Assembly: GCF_927798215.1 (NCBI RefSeq)
Contig: NZ_CAKMMW010000012.1
Location: 1 to 64,000, forward strand
DNA from: Paenibacillus_E allorhizoplanae
Lineage (GTDB): Bacteria; Bacillota; Bacilli; Paenibacillales; NBRC-103111
Direction of reading: 5' to 3'
Length of the DNA stretch: 64,000 nucleotides
Below the pieces are notes generated by a model, which was not told where the DNA came from, made no database searches, and saw only the letters and a program-made list of their open reading frames with translations. Both the position numbers and the translations under genes were made by a program. The number at the start of each line of letters is the position of its first letter. Position 1 is the stretch's first letter. Positions 52,071-60,846 of this stretch are shown in pieces.

Positions 52071-52765
52071 GCTTTCACCATCCTATACCCGTATCCGTAT
52101 ACGGTTTCTAAACGCATGTCTGGCAGCTTGCGGCGCAGTCTGCGTACTAAATCATCAACGACACGATCCGTGCCGAAGTAGTCGATGCCCCAAACAGAGC
52201 GCAGCACTTGCTCCCGTTCAAGCACATGTCCTTGATGTTGAATGAAGTAGAGCAGCAGCTCGAATTCCTTTGAAGTCAAATCGAGCGCAGCGCCCTCACG
52301 ATCGGTTACGGTGCGAGCGGGCTCATCAATCGTGTAAGTAGCTAACGTAGTGAGCTGCGCGCGGCGCTCCATGGATGCCGTTAGCACGCTGTTTCCTTGC
52401 CGTGCATATACGCGCTCTAGCAGCTTGCGACAGCGGATGACTAGCTCGCGTGGCAGAAACGGCTTCGCCAAGTAGTCATCGCTTCCAAGCTCAAGACCTA
52501 TAATGCGATCGATATCCGCATCGCGGGCCGAGATGAAGATCACGGGCTGAGACGGTTGATCGGCTTTAATCTCACGTATGAGTTGGAAGCCGTCTACGCC
52601 TGGCAGCATAATATCGAGGACCCACAAGTCCGGCCGCTCCGAGATCGCTTCTCTGGCTGAGGTCCCATCGGGGAACGAACGCACTTGCCACCCCTCTTTC
52701 TCCAAATAGGCCGCTAATACGCCTCGTAAATGTTCTTCGTCTTCTACTAAAAAGATGCTATACAT
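52067..52765 (-). CDS. Response regulator (OmpR family)
   Basis: The 232-residue regulator has a receiver domain (YSIFLVEDEEHLRG; phospho-Asp in LWVLDIMLPGVDG) and a winged-helix domain ending TVYGYGYRMVKA. ATG 52765 is chosen over in-frame ATG 52783, because GGCAGGGA lies just upstream and the shorter form begins exactly at the receiver fold. Partner of the kinase encoded next. Confidence 0.92.
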   Translation of the reverse strand: MYSIFLVEDEEHLRGVLAAYLEKEGWQVRSFPDGTSAREAISERPDLWVLDIMLPGVDGFQLIREIKADQPSQPVIFISARDADIDRIIGLELGSDDYLAKPFLPRELVIRCRKLLERVYARQGNSVLTASMERRAQLTTLATYTIDEPARTVTDREGAALDLTSKEFELLLYFIQHQGHVLEREQVLRSVWGIDYFGTDRVVDDLVRRLRRKLPDMRLETVYGYGYRMVKA

Positions 52766-52801
52766 CGTATCCCTGCCTTCCATGCCTTCTATAACATGAG
52801 G

Positions 52802-52841
52802 AAAAGTGGAGCCGAATCGCAGAATATGCGATCGGATCCAC
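52802..52841 (-). terminator. Terminator between the secreted-protein gene and the two-component pair
   Basis: GTGGAGCCGAATCGCA (52806-52821) pairs imperfectly with TGCGATCGGATCCAC (52827-52841). On the minus strand the stem is followed by TTTTCC, so it ends transcription of the gene at 52854. Confidence 0.7.
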
Positions 52842-52853
52842 CTTACTTACCAT

Positions 52854-53660
52854 TTATTTTTTCTCAGCTTCTGTTGCTTGCTGCTCTTTGATTTTTTTAG
52901 TGATGTCACGCATGTCTTCTGTTCCCTTTATAAAATCCTTCAACAAATCTGGCAAGATAGCACGGATCGCTTCTGCATCATCCGCTTCTACCGCATCTGT
53001 TAATTTTTGTTGAAGTTTCATGCTTTCAGACTCTACAGGCTTTGCTATCATTATATCACTCGCAACTCCAGCCTCAACTGGAAGAAGACGGGCAATCTGC
53101 TCTGGCGCTGTTCCATCGGACTTCGTTATGCTTGTGATCAAGCCTCTGGTGGGAGCAGTTACCCCTTCTGGGAGGTCCTTGATTTCTGTAGCTGTGAGAG
53201 TAGGTAATGGAGGCAAAGCTTCGATGGCTTTTCCGCCTTCAAATGAAGTAACGAAAGTAGCGCCTTCAGAAGGGAATACTTGCACGGCACCATCCCCAGC
53301 ATCTTTACTTGAAATCGTTACTGTCTGAGCGAAGGAAGGCTTCGGCAGATCAGCTTCTGCTTGCTTCCGATCGTCGAGTGCTTTCTTCCAGTCAACAAGG
53401 GTATCTGGTGCGTACGTAGTGGCAAGCATTTTCAAATAGTTGCGCTCATGAGCAGGTTGGTTAAGCAAGCCTGCACTCGAAGAGCGGAAGTGAAGGGCTG
53501 GCACTGCTCCAACAGCCTTTACCATGTGTACGGCTTTGGAAGTGGGTTGTGTTTCACTTGTTGTATCTGCCGCAGAGGCACTTACTGCACCGAATGCGAT
53601 GGTTGTCATAATAGCTAGCAGGCTCGTTTGAACGGCGCGTTTTTTCCATGTTGTTTTCAT
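52854..53660 (-). CDS. Secreted protein of unknown function
   Basis: Not recognised. The 268-residue protein has a clear signal peptide (cleavage near SASA-ADT), a Thr/Ser-rich stretch, a central region rich in Pro, Thr and Val, and a charged helical C-terminus (about 215-268; AVEADDAEAIRAILPDLLKDFIKG ending EQQATEAEKK). No Cys. AAGGAG lies about 9 bases upstream of the ATG. It is on the same strand as the two-component pair, 88 bases upstream with a terminator between, and could be a signal or target of that system (inference). Confidence 0.7.
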   Translation of the reverse strand: MKTTWKKRAVQTSLLAIMTTIAFGAVSASAADTTSETQPTSKAVHMVKAVGAVPALHFRSSSAGLLNQPAHERNYLKMLATTYAPDTLVDWKKALDDRKQAEADLPKPSFAQTVTISSKDAGDGAVQVFPSEGATFVTSFEGGKAIEALPPLPTLTATEIKDLPEGVTAPTRGLITSITKSDGTAPEQIARLLPVEAGVASDIMIAKPVESESMKLQQKLTDAVEADDAEAIRAILPDLLKDFIKGTEDMRDITKKIKEQQATEAEKK

Positions 53661-53922
53661 AGTTTGAAAACTCCTTTCGATTTATGTAGCATGCAGGGAT
53701 GGTTGATTTCCCTTACACCCTTACTGTACCGAAAGATTATGGACATCCTATCGTAAGATTGTGGGAAATTGTGTGTGGGCTGTTACTTATTTGCCACAGC
53801 GCTTGTAGTCCCTATGGGGGCTTTTCCAATGGCTAACTTTGGGGAATATTTCGAGGAAATAGGTTATAAGGAACTGGTAATTAGTAAACAATAACCACAA
53901 GATTCCCAGGAAGGGAGCTCCT

Positions 53923-54399
53923 ATGGTTTTTTTATTGTATAGCTTTGTTTCTTTGTTCGTATTTGTTTACTTTATGAAATATCAAAAGAAACATCTGCAT
54001 GCGTTAGAGATATTTTTATTCTGGTGCTTAGCTTCATTGCTGATTCAAATCCGATCAGCTATTTTTACGATGAATATGAAAAGTGTCGTGATTCCGCAAT
54101 CACTTTTGTTTGAGTTTTCGCATGTGCTCATACGCCTAGTGCTGTATCCATTAGTTACGGTGTTTTGCTTAAATGAAATTGCCGCCACTGCATCCAAAAC
54201 AAAAAAAATAGGGATGATCATCAAATATTCGGCATTGCTGCTTGGTTTAGAATGGATCTCCGATTGGTTAGGCGTTTTCAATCACATGAAACCATATTTA
54301 TTAGGGTCGGGCGTATTTTGGGTAGGTTATGTGATGTTGATGATCATGATCATGAAGGTTTTTCACAGAAAATTTTATGAAGGATACCATAAACCATGA
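53923..54399 (+). CDS. Small multi-span membrane protein (CBO0543-like)
   Basis: A 158-residue protein with about five hydrophobic helices and few charges apart from short Lys-rich loops. The helix pattern and the C-terminal segment (LEWISDWLGVFNHMKPY to VMLMIMIMKVFHRKF) resemble the CBO0543 family of unknown function. GGAAGGGAG lies about 6 bases before the ATG. It overlaps the next, similar gene by 4 bases, so they form an operon. No mechanism is known. Confidence 0.65.
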   Translation: MVFLLYSFVSLFVFVYFMKYQKKHLHALEIFLFWCLASLLIQIRSAIFTMNMKSVVIPQSLLFEFSHVLIRLVLYPLVTVFCLNEIAATASKTKKIGMIIKYSALLLGLEWISDWLGVFNHMKPYLLGSGVFWVGYVMLMIMIMKVFHRKFYEGYHKP

Positions 54400-54902
54400 A
54401 TTTTCACATTGATTGGAACGAATGGTTCGTTGTTATTTGCTCGGTTATAGCGATGACGTTTTTTTTTAAGATACGTAAGCATTTTGACGCTATCACCATC
54501 GTCATGATTTGGACGTTTAATGTCATATTCGTTGCCACTTATGATTATGCACTAGCGGCAACACCATTTGAACTTTATTACTGCGGCGATAATGTAACTT
54601 ACGAGCCCATTGCATCATTTGCTCACGTTTTCTTGTATCCTCCGTTTTCTTTTCTTCTTTTGTTTTTTTACGATAAATGGCATCTACGCGAAAAAAAGCA
54701 TCGAATGCGTTTTGTACTTTATCTTGCTGGATGGACAGCATTTGCGGTTTTCTTTGAATGGCTGCACGTACTAAATGGTTTCTTTGTATATACTGGTTGG
54801 AAGTTGTATTATTCAATCCCGCTGTATCCAATATCTGCGCTAATTTTACTGAGAATTTATCATTTTATTGAAAATAATTACCCCTTGCGAAAGAAAACAT
54901 AA
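54396..54902 (+). CDS. Small multi-span membrane protein (CBO0543-like), second of pair
   Basis: A 168-residue protein with about five helices. FFEWLHVLNGFFVYTGWKLYYSIPLYP near the C-terminus is comparable to the E-W-(I/L) helix of the preceding protein and to the gene at 55.97 kb. Translationally coupled to 53923-54399 by an ATGA overlap and followed by a terminator. Function unknown; a complex with its neighbour is possible. Confidence 0.65.
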   Translation: MNFHIDWNEWFVVICSVIAMTFFFKIRKHFDAITIVMIWTFNVIFVATYDYALAATPFELYYCGDNVTYEPIASFAHVFLYPPFSFLLLFFYDKWHLREKKHRMRFVLYLAGWTAFAVFFEWLHVLNGFFVYTGWKLYYSIPLYPISALILLRIYHFIENNYPLRKKT

Positions 54903-54932
54903 AAAGCCCCGGAAACTTCCGTGGGCATTTCT
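54903..54932. terminator. Bidirectional terminator
   Basis: GCCCCGGAA (54906-54914) pairs with TTCCGTGGGC (54918-54927). AAAAA on the left and ATTT on the right give U-tracts in both directions. A second hairpin, AGCGCTCAT/ATGAGCGCT (54973-54992), lies between it and the convergent dehydrogenase gene. Confidence 0.75.
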
Positions 54933-55002
54933 GTTCATCCAACATCTAACAGCCAAGTGCACCTATGTATTGAGCGCTCATGAATGAGCGCTTCATTCTT
55001 CA

Positions 55003-55917
55003 TCACAAGCCCATATACTCTCCACCGTTCACATGAATCGTCTGTCCGATTACGTAACGCGATTCTTCCGATGCTAAGTATAAATAGATAGGAGCGATTT
55101 CATAAGGTTGTGCTGTTCTTTTGATCGGTCCTGGATTATTTAAAGACCCATAAAACATGTAAAATTCAGGCGGAAATGAGGAAGGGATAAGAGGGGTCCA
55201 TGTTCGACCAGGGGCTACGGCATTGACCCGGATGCCCCGATCAGCAAGAGTAACCGCCAATGAACGGGTTAGTGCGCTAATGGCACCCTTGGTGGCGGAG
55301 TAACTAGCCATTGCGGGATAGCCTTTATCCGCTGCGAGAGAGCTCGTATTGATGATTGCACTGCCCGGCTGTAAGTAAGGAAGTAAAGCTTTCGTAAAGT
55401 AAAAACAGGAGAATACATTCGTCTGGAATATCCGCAACAACTGCTCGGATGTCAGGTTAGTTATGTCCTCTTCATAAATCATTTCACCTGCATTATTGAT
55501 TAAGATATCAACCCGTCCGAATCTGGACAAGGTAGTCTCTACTGCCCCTCTGCAAAATTCCTCATCACCGATATCCCCGGCAATCGTCAAGCAACTCCGG
55601 CCAATTTGCCGGATTCTCTCCTGAGTTTCCAAGGCATCCGTGTGTTCATTGAGGTAAACGACAACGATATCCGCGCCTTCTCGAGCAAATAAATAGGCGA
55701 TCGCCCGACCGATTCCGCTGTCCCCTCCGGTAATAATCGCAACCTTATTCTGCAACTTTCCCGATCCAACCTTTCCCGGCAGGTCCGAAACAGGCCTCGG
55801 TATCATCAAATATTCTAGTCCAGGCTGTCCTGGCTGATATTGGGGCGGAAACTCCACAGGGACTTCTTCGCATTTCTTCACTCGAGGGTCATGGGAATAC
55901 ACAGGGTTTCCCTCCAT
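55003..55917 (-). CDS. Short-chain dehydrogenase/reductase (general-stress type)
   Basis: NAD(P)-dependent oxidoreductase of 304 residues. An N-terminal extension (about 1-50; HDPRVKKCEEVPVEFPPQYQ) is typical of the YhdF/YhxC-like SDR group. The Rossmann motif is TGGDSGIGRA, with NNAG, catalytic Ser in NTSSLAA and YSATK. The C-terminus has the VNGGEYMGL end of the family. Substrate unknown; relatives in Bacillus belong to the general stress response. Confidence 0.9.
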   Translation of the reverse strand: MEGNPVYSHDPRVKKCEEVPVEFPPQYQPGQPGLEYLMIPRPVSDLPGKVGSGKLQNKVAIITGGDSGIGRAIAYLFAREGADIVVVYLNEHTDALETQERIRQIGRSCLTIAGDIGDEEFCRGAVETTLSRFGRVDILINNAGEMIYEEDITNLTSEQLLRIFQTNVFSCFYFTKALLPYLQPGSAIINTSSLAADKGYPAMASYSATKGAISALTRSLAVTLADRGIRVNAVAPGRTWTPLIPSSFPPEFYMFYGSLNNPGPIKRTAQPYEIAPIYLYLASEESRYVIGQTIHVNGGEYMGL

Positions 55918-55972
55918 TCTTGCGTTAGCTTCTATTAATTTATTCTTGAAGCTGAAATGGGTGCGTGACTAA

Positions 55973-56473
55973 TTAATGTAGTGGAACTTTGAAGTACCAC
56001 ATGAGTACAACGATAATGATTAAAGATAACAAGTACGCACGTAGTGGTTTAGTATGATGCAGTCTAAGCATAGGAAACATCATGACATCAAACATCACGG
56101 AGTGCCAAAAGGTCCAGCCATGACCGTATGAGATTCTACCAGAAATCTGTAAAGCTAATTCCACAACAGAATAAATAAATACCCATTTGAGTAAGTACAT
56201 GAGCTGCTTTAACTTAGTTGTTGTCGGATAGCGTGAGAGGAACAAAAGAACGCTTAGAGGCATTGTTATTACGGCATAAACGATAACCGTTATCTGATGG
56301 TTATAAAGAAAGTCGGGATGAAAAACCCACAAATTAAAGTCATGGGTTAGATATTCATACAAAAGACCACCAGCCAGGATAAAGAGCATTGTTGGGTGAT
56401 ACTTGTGCCAGTTCTTCCAATCTGCCCAACGCCAAACGGAATAAATAGTAAATAAAGCTATTACAACATGCAT
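55973..56473 (-). CDS. CBO0543-family membrane protein
   Basis: A 166-residue protein with five predicted helices and conserved aromatic motifs (WRWADWKNWHKYHPTMLFI, FLSRYP, GRISYGHGWTFWHS, MFPMLRLHHTKPLRAY). Typical of the CBO0543 family; function unknown. ATG 56473 is chosen for AAGGTGG about 9 bases upstream; the frame opens at 56506. An operator-like palindrome lies 27-45 bases upstream of the start. Confidence 0.75.
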   Translation of the reverse strand: MHVVIALFTIYSVWRWADWKNWHKYHPTMLFILAGGLLYEYLTHDFNLWVFHPDFLYNHQITVIVYAVITMPLSVLLFLSRYPTTTKLKQLMYLLKWVFIYSVVELALQISGRISYGHGWTFWHSVMFDVMMFPMLRLHHTKPLRAYLLSLIIIVVLMWYFKVPLH

Positions 56474-56499
56474 AGAAATTGACCACCTTCGTATCTTAT

Positions 56500-56518
56500 A
56501 CAACATCTCACATGTTGT
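56500..56518. promoter_or_regulatory. Operator-like palindrome upstream of the CBO0543-family gene
   Basis: ACAACAT-CTCAC-ATGTTGT is a perfect 7-bp inverted repeat with a 5-bp spacer in the promoter region of the leftward gene. No candidate regulator is adjacent. Confidence 0.45.
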
Positions 56519-56660
56519 AAGCTTTATTTTACCCGCATTTTTTTATTTAATCCAAATTATGGATATATAACCTGCAAATATATGGGCGATACATACTTTA
56601 TTGATTATTTTTGGAAATTTGGGAATAGTATCATTAAATTGCATCACTAGTGAGGGAAGT

Positions 56661-57767
56661 ATGGAAGACATTAAGATATCCATGAGCCAATTTACAGTAC
56701 TCGTCATGATATTTACGATTGGGACTACAATCCTAGTTATTCCATCAGGGCTTGCTGTGGATGCCAAACAGGATGCCTGGCTCGCAGCTATAATCGGAGT
56801 TGGCCTAAATTTGTTAGTCGTATGTTTATACAACAGAGTTGGAGATTATTTTCCAAACATGAACCTTACTAAATATAATGAAATATTGTTTGGGAAATGG
56901 TTAGGGAAGCTGCTCTCACTCGTATTTATTTTTTTTGCATTTGTCGGCGCAACTACGGTCTTGTTTTATATGGGGAATTTTGTGAACACACAAGTTATGC
57001 CTGATACACCTATTCAAGCTCTTAATCTTATTTTTGGCATCGTCGTTGTCATGGGTGTGCGTCTTGGACTTGAAGCCATAGTCCGCGCAGCAGAGATTTT
57101 TTTCCCATGGATCGTTCTGCTATTTATTATTTTAGTCGTATGTCTTGTACCGGAAATTAAATTTGAAATGTTGCAACCCATGTTCACAATTGGATATAAA
57201 CCACTGATAAAAGCGGCCTTGTCCGTTGCTGGTACTTCTTCACTCCCTTTTATAGTACTGCTCATGGTATTCCCGGTTCATCTCAATCAACATCAAAAAG
57301 CAAAAAAAGCGTTTCTGATCGCTACCTTACTAGGTGGGCTTTTTTTCGTAATGATTACCTTTTTATGCATCTCAGTATTGGGTACTAAATTAACTGAAGG
57401 ACATATGTTTCCAAGCTACGTTTTAGCCAAACAGATAAACATTGGCAATTTATTGGAACGTGTTGAAATCCTAATTGCAGGGATTTGGTTTCTAACGGTT
57501 TATTTTAAAACAACTCTTTATTTTTATGCTTTTGTTATGGGGCTAGCTCAAATATTGAATATTAAAGATTATCGCCCGCTTGTTTTACCATTAGGAATGA
57601 TTCTGGTTGTATATTCACTTGTCGTTTATCCCAATGTTGCTTATATGGCAGAGTTTGATTCCAAATCGTATATCCCCTATGTGATAACTATTGGGCTAGT
57701 GTATCCATTACTCATACTTGGGGTTGGAGCAGTTCGAAAGCCAATGTCAACGAATAAAAATGCTTGA
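56661..57767 (+). CDS. Spore germinant receptor B subunit (GerB family), first copy of operon
   Basis: The 368-residue permease-like protein has about ten helices. SMSQFTVLVMIFTIGTTILVIPSGLAVDAKQDAW is the characteristic GerAB/YndE N-terminus. GTGAGGGAAGT precedes ATG 56661; the frame opens at 56601 without a site. It opens an operon in the order gerB-gerA-gerC-small protein-gerB, and is closer in sequence to the last gene of that operon than to the gerB at 4.2 kb. Confidence 0.9.
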   Translation: MEDIKISMSQFTVLVMIFTIGTTILVIPSGLAVDAKQDAWLAAIIGVGLNLLVVCLYNRVGDYFPNMNLTKYNEILFGKWLGKLLSLVFIFFAFVGATTVLFYMGNFVNTQVMPDTPIQALNLIFGIVVVMGVRLGLEAIVRAAEIFFPWIVLLFIILVVCLVPEIKFEMLQPMFTIGYKPLIKAALSVAGTSSLPFIVLLMVFPVHLNQHQKAKKAFLIATLLGGLFFVMITFLCISVLGTKLTEGHMFPSYVLAKQINIGNLLERVEILIAGIWFLTVYFKTTLYFYAFVMGLAQILNIKDYRPLVLPLGMILVVYSLVVYPNVAYMAEFDSKSYIPYVITIGLVYPLLILGVGAVRKPMSTNKNA

Positions 57768-57789
57768 GTAGGTGGTGATATCAAATATC

Positions 57790-59358
57790 ATGGATTTCAT
57801 CGAGAGAATTTTTCGGAATAATAATAAGCGCACAGTTGAAACAAGGCCCGATCAGATTAACTCGTCGTTCTCAACCGAATCACTTGAGCAGTCGCTAGAA
57901 CTTAACATGGACAGAGTCAAGAAAGCCTTTGGAAATAGTAACGATATCATTACGCAAACCATCAATCTGAATGGATCAGATTCGATACAAATTGGATTTA
58001 TTTATATAAATGGACTGATTAATCCAAGTTCTATTCAAGCTCTGCTCACTGAAAATTTAAAGGTTGATTTAAGTGAGTCCCCGTTTAATGCTTTAAAAAA
58101 TTCGATGAGTACACTCGGTCAAGTTCGTGAAATTCCTGATTTCGAATCCTTATATCAAGCTATATTAGCGGGGTTAACGGTTATTTTACTGAATGGGTGG
58201 GGGCAGGGGTTAGCGGCAAATACGCAAGGTGGGGAGCATCGTTCCGTTGAAGAACCGACCACGCAGTCTGTCGTAAGAGGACCACGGGAAGGGTTTACCG
58301 AGCAATTAAGCACCAACGTCGCACTCGTCAGACGCAAAATAAGAGACCCAGACCTATGGATGGAATCCAAGACAATCGGGCGTAAGAGTAAAACAGAAGT
58401 AGCCATTATGTATATGAATGGCATTGTGAATGACAAATTGGTGCAGGAAGCAAGAATTCGCCTTGGACGTATCGATATCGATGCGATTTTTGAAAGTGGT
58501 AATGTCGAAGAGCTGATCCAAGACGAAACATACTCACCGTTTCCTACCCTGTACAATACGGAACGCCCCGATGTTGTCGCCGCAGGCTTAATGGAAGGTC
58601 GTATTGCTATTCTTGTCGATGGCACTCCTTTTGTACTTATGGCGCCTGCTTTATTTATTCAATTTTACCAATCTGCGGAAGATTATTACCAACGAGCAGA
58701 TTTCGCAACACTTCTTCGATTCCTTCGTTATGCATGTTTTTTCATATCTTTGTTGGCTCCATCCCTATATATTGCCATAACCACCTTTCACCAAGAATTG
58801 CTGCCCTCCTCCTTACTAATCAGTTTAGCTGCTCAAAGAGAGGGAATTCCTTTCCCAGCATTTATCGAAGCTGCTGTTATGGAATTAACTTTCGAAATCC
58901 TTCGAGAAGCCGGTGTGAGATTGCCGAAGACTGTCGGACAAGCTGTTTCAATAGTAGGAGCATTAGTAATTGGTCAAGCGGCAGTAGAAGCAGGTTTGGT
59001 GTCTCCTGCGATGGTTATCATAGTAGCCATCACGGCTATTTCTAATTTTGTTATTCCTTCCTTTAATATGGGGATTACGATTCGAATTTTAAGATTTCTA
59101 CTAATGCTAGTAGCGGCTTCTTTTGGGTTATTTGGTGTAACTGTGGGGCTTATTGCTATCGTTATTCATTTGAGTAGTCTAAGGTCCTTCGGAATTCCGT
59201 ACATGTCTCCAATGGCACCTTTTATCTTAGCGGATCAGAAAGATACTATTTTTCGTTTGCCGCAATGGGCATTATCTACAAGGCCAAGGCTCATTAGTCA
59301 AAAAAACAACATTCGAGAAAATATTGCCTCTTCGAATAAGCCTGAAAACAGGCCATAG
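57790..59358 (+). CDS. Spore germinant receptor A subunit (GerA family)
   Basis: The 522-residue protein has an N-terminal soluble domain (to about 310) with VILLNGWGQGLAANTQGGEHRSVEEPTTQSVVRGPREGFTEQLSTN and TYSPFPTLYNTERPDV, then a membrane region of about five helices. ATG 57790 is chosen because GGTGGTGAT (57771-57779) precedes it; the frame opens at GTG 57772, which lies inside that site. Paralogous to the gene at 2.5 kb. Confidence 0.92.
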   Translation: MDFIERIFRNNNKRTVETRPDQINSSFSTESLEQSLELNMDRVKKAFGNSNDIITQTINLNGSDSIQIGFIYINGLINPSSIQALLTENLKVDLSESPFNALKNSMSTLGQVREIPDFESLYQAILAGLTVILLNGWGQGLAANTQGGEHRSVEEPTTQSVVRGPREGFTEQLSTNVALVRRKIRDPDLWMESKTIGRKSKTEVAIMYMNGIVNDKLVQEARIRLGRIDIDAIFESGNVEELIQDETYSPFPTLYNTERPDVVAAGLMEGRIAILVDGTPFVLMAPALFIQFYQSAEDYYQRADFATLLRFLRYACFFISLLAPSLYIAITTFHQELLPSSLLISLAAQREGIPFPAFIEAAVMELTFEILREAGVRLPKTVGQAVSIVGALVIGQAAVEAGLVSPAMVIIVAITAISNFVIPSFNMGITIRILRFLLMLVAASFGLFGVTVGLIAIVIHLSSLRSFGIPYMSPMAPFILADQKDTIFRLPQWALSTRPRLISQKNNIRENIASSNKPENRP

Positions 59359-59375
59359 ATAAGGAGCCATCCGTA

Positions 59376-60572
59376 ATGCGATATGTAATGGTGTTCTTTG
59401 CCTTGTTCGTCACGATTGGATTACTCACGGGATGTTGGAGCCGGCGCGAACTTAATGACCTTGCCATTTCGGTTGGTATGGGTTTTGATAAAAAAGATGA
59501 TCAAGTGCAGGTGATCATTCAAGTTGTTAACCCTGGAGAAGTGGCTTCAAAAGGGGGTGGGGGTGGAACGAATACTCCCGTAAGCACCTTTAAAGCTACA
59601 TCCAAAACCATTTTTGAATCTTTAAGGAAAATTACCACACAAAGTCCAAGAAAGGTGTATTCTTCCCATCTTCGGATGCTTGTGATTAGTGAAGAATTAG
59701 CTAGAGAAGGGATTACACCAATCCTGGATGGGATATCAAGAAATCATGAAATGCGATCTGATTTCTATATTGTCATAGCCAGAGGAACAACCGCTGAGAA
59801 TGTATTAAAAATACTTACACCTATCGAGAAAATCCCCTCAAATAAATTGTTTACCACGTTAGAGATGTCTGAGAAGGTTTGGGCGCCTACGGTAAAAGTA
59901 AAACTAGACAAATTAATTGCTGATATACAAACAGAGGGAAAAGATCCTGTATTAACTGGTATTCTAATCAAAGGTGATCCGAGTAAAGGTGATGAAAAGA
60001 GTAATCTGAACCAAACAGATCCTCCTACATTTTTGGTATATGCGGGTTTAGCGATTTTTAAAAACGACAAACTTGTTGGTTGGCTTAATGAGAGAGAAAG
60101 CAAAGGCTACAATTATTTAATAGATAACGTTAGTAGTACGATCGGACATATAGATTGCCCAGCAGGAGGTATTTTAGCAGTAGATGTAGTGCGAACTAAA
60201 ACGAAAATGAAAGGCGAAGTGGACAATGGAAAACCGCAAATTATTGTAGATGTTTTTCTCGAGGAGAATGTAGGTGAAGTCCAGTGCAAGATCGATCTGC
60301 TTGATCCGGAAAATATTAAGAAACTGGAAGAAACGTCGCAAGAAGAAGTGAAAAATATTCTGGAGGCCACCATTCAAAAAGCGAAAAAATATAACGTCGA
60401 CATTTTCGGTTTTGGTGAAGCGATATATCGAGCGGACCCTAAATATTGGAATGAAAACAAAGAAAGTTGGAAGGAACAATTTTCGGATTTACCTGTACTT
60501 GTGAAAACAGAAGTGAAAATTCGTCGTTTGGGCACTGTAAGTGATTCTCTGGTACAAAAAACAAAGGAATGA
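59376..60572 (+). CDS. Spore germinant receptor C subunit (GerC family lipoprotein)
   Basis: The 398-residue protein has a signal peptide with lipobox LLTGC followed by WSRRELNDLAISVGMGFDK. A glycine-rich loop (SKGGGGGTNTP) and the C-terminal GFGEAIYRADPKYWNENKESW are GerC hallmarks. AAGGAG precedes the ATG, and the gene lies 17 bases after gerA. Its stop overlaps the next start. Confidence 0.92.
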   Translation: MRYVMVFFALFVTIGLLTGCWSRRELNDLAISVGMGFDKKDDQVQVIIQVVNPGEVASKGGGGGTNTPVSTFKATSKTIFESLRKITTQSPRKVYSSHLRMLVISEELAREGITPILDGISRNHEMRSDFYIVIARGTTAENVLKILTPIEKIPSNKLFTTLEMSEKVWAPTVKVKLDKLIADIQTEGKDPVLTGILIKGDPSKGDEKSNLNQTDPPTFLVYAGLAIFKNDKLVGWLNERESKGYNYLIDNVSSTIGHIDCPAGGILAVDVVRTKTKMKGEVDNGKPQIIVDVFLEENVGEVQCKIDLLDPENIKKLEETSQEEVKNILEATIQKAKKYNVDIFGFGEAIYRADPKYWNENKESWKEQFSDLPVLVKTEVKIRRLGTVSDSLVQKTKE

Positions 60573-60811
60573 TCAAAATGTGGACGATTACAGCGATACT
60601 TTTGGCCTCTGCAGCTATCGCGATACTGGAGCTTCCATCGCTAATGAAAAAAAAGCTATATAAAGAGTTCGTTATCGTTTGTTGTTTAGTAGTGCTAGGT
60701 ACAATTCTTAGTATTGCTCAAAGTCTGCATATGCAGCTGCCCAATCCCTTAGATCTCATCACCTTTGTTTTTCAACCTTGTAGCGATTTCATTCAAGGGT
60801 TTTTACATTGA
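60569..60811 (+). CDS. Small two-span membrane protein of the second ger operon
   Basis: An 80-residue protein with helices at about 4-20 and 34-50 around the basic motif LELPSLMKKKLYKEF, a pattern often seen in small genes inside ger operons. It overlaps gerC and the downstream frame by 4 bases each. ATG 60569 or ATG 60578 may be used; AAAGGA at 60562-60567 suits the second. Function unproven; an accessory of the receptor is likely. Confidence 0.75.
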   Translation: MIKMWTITAILLASAAIAILELPSLMKKKLYKEFVIVCCLVVLGTILSIAQSLHMQLPNPLDLITFVFQPCSDFIQGFLH

Positions 60812-60846
60812 AATTGCATACAGACGAGAGGAGGTATAACAGAGAA

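Noticed and set aside
58155..58625. 156-codon minus-strand ORF
   Set aside because: Antisense to the conserved gerA domain; Ser/Arg-rich with no recognisable features.
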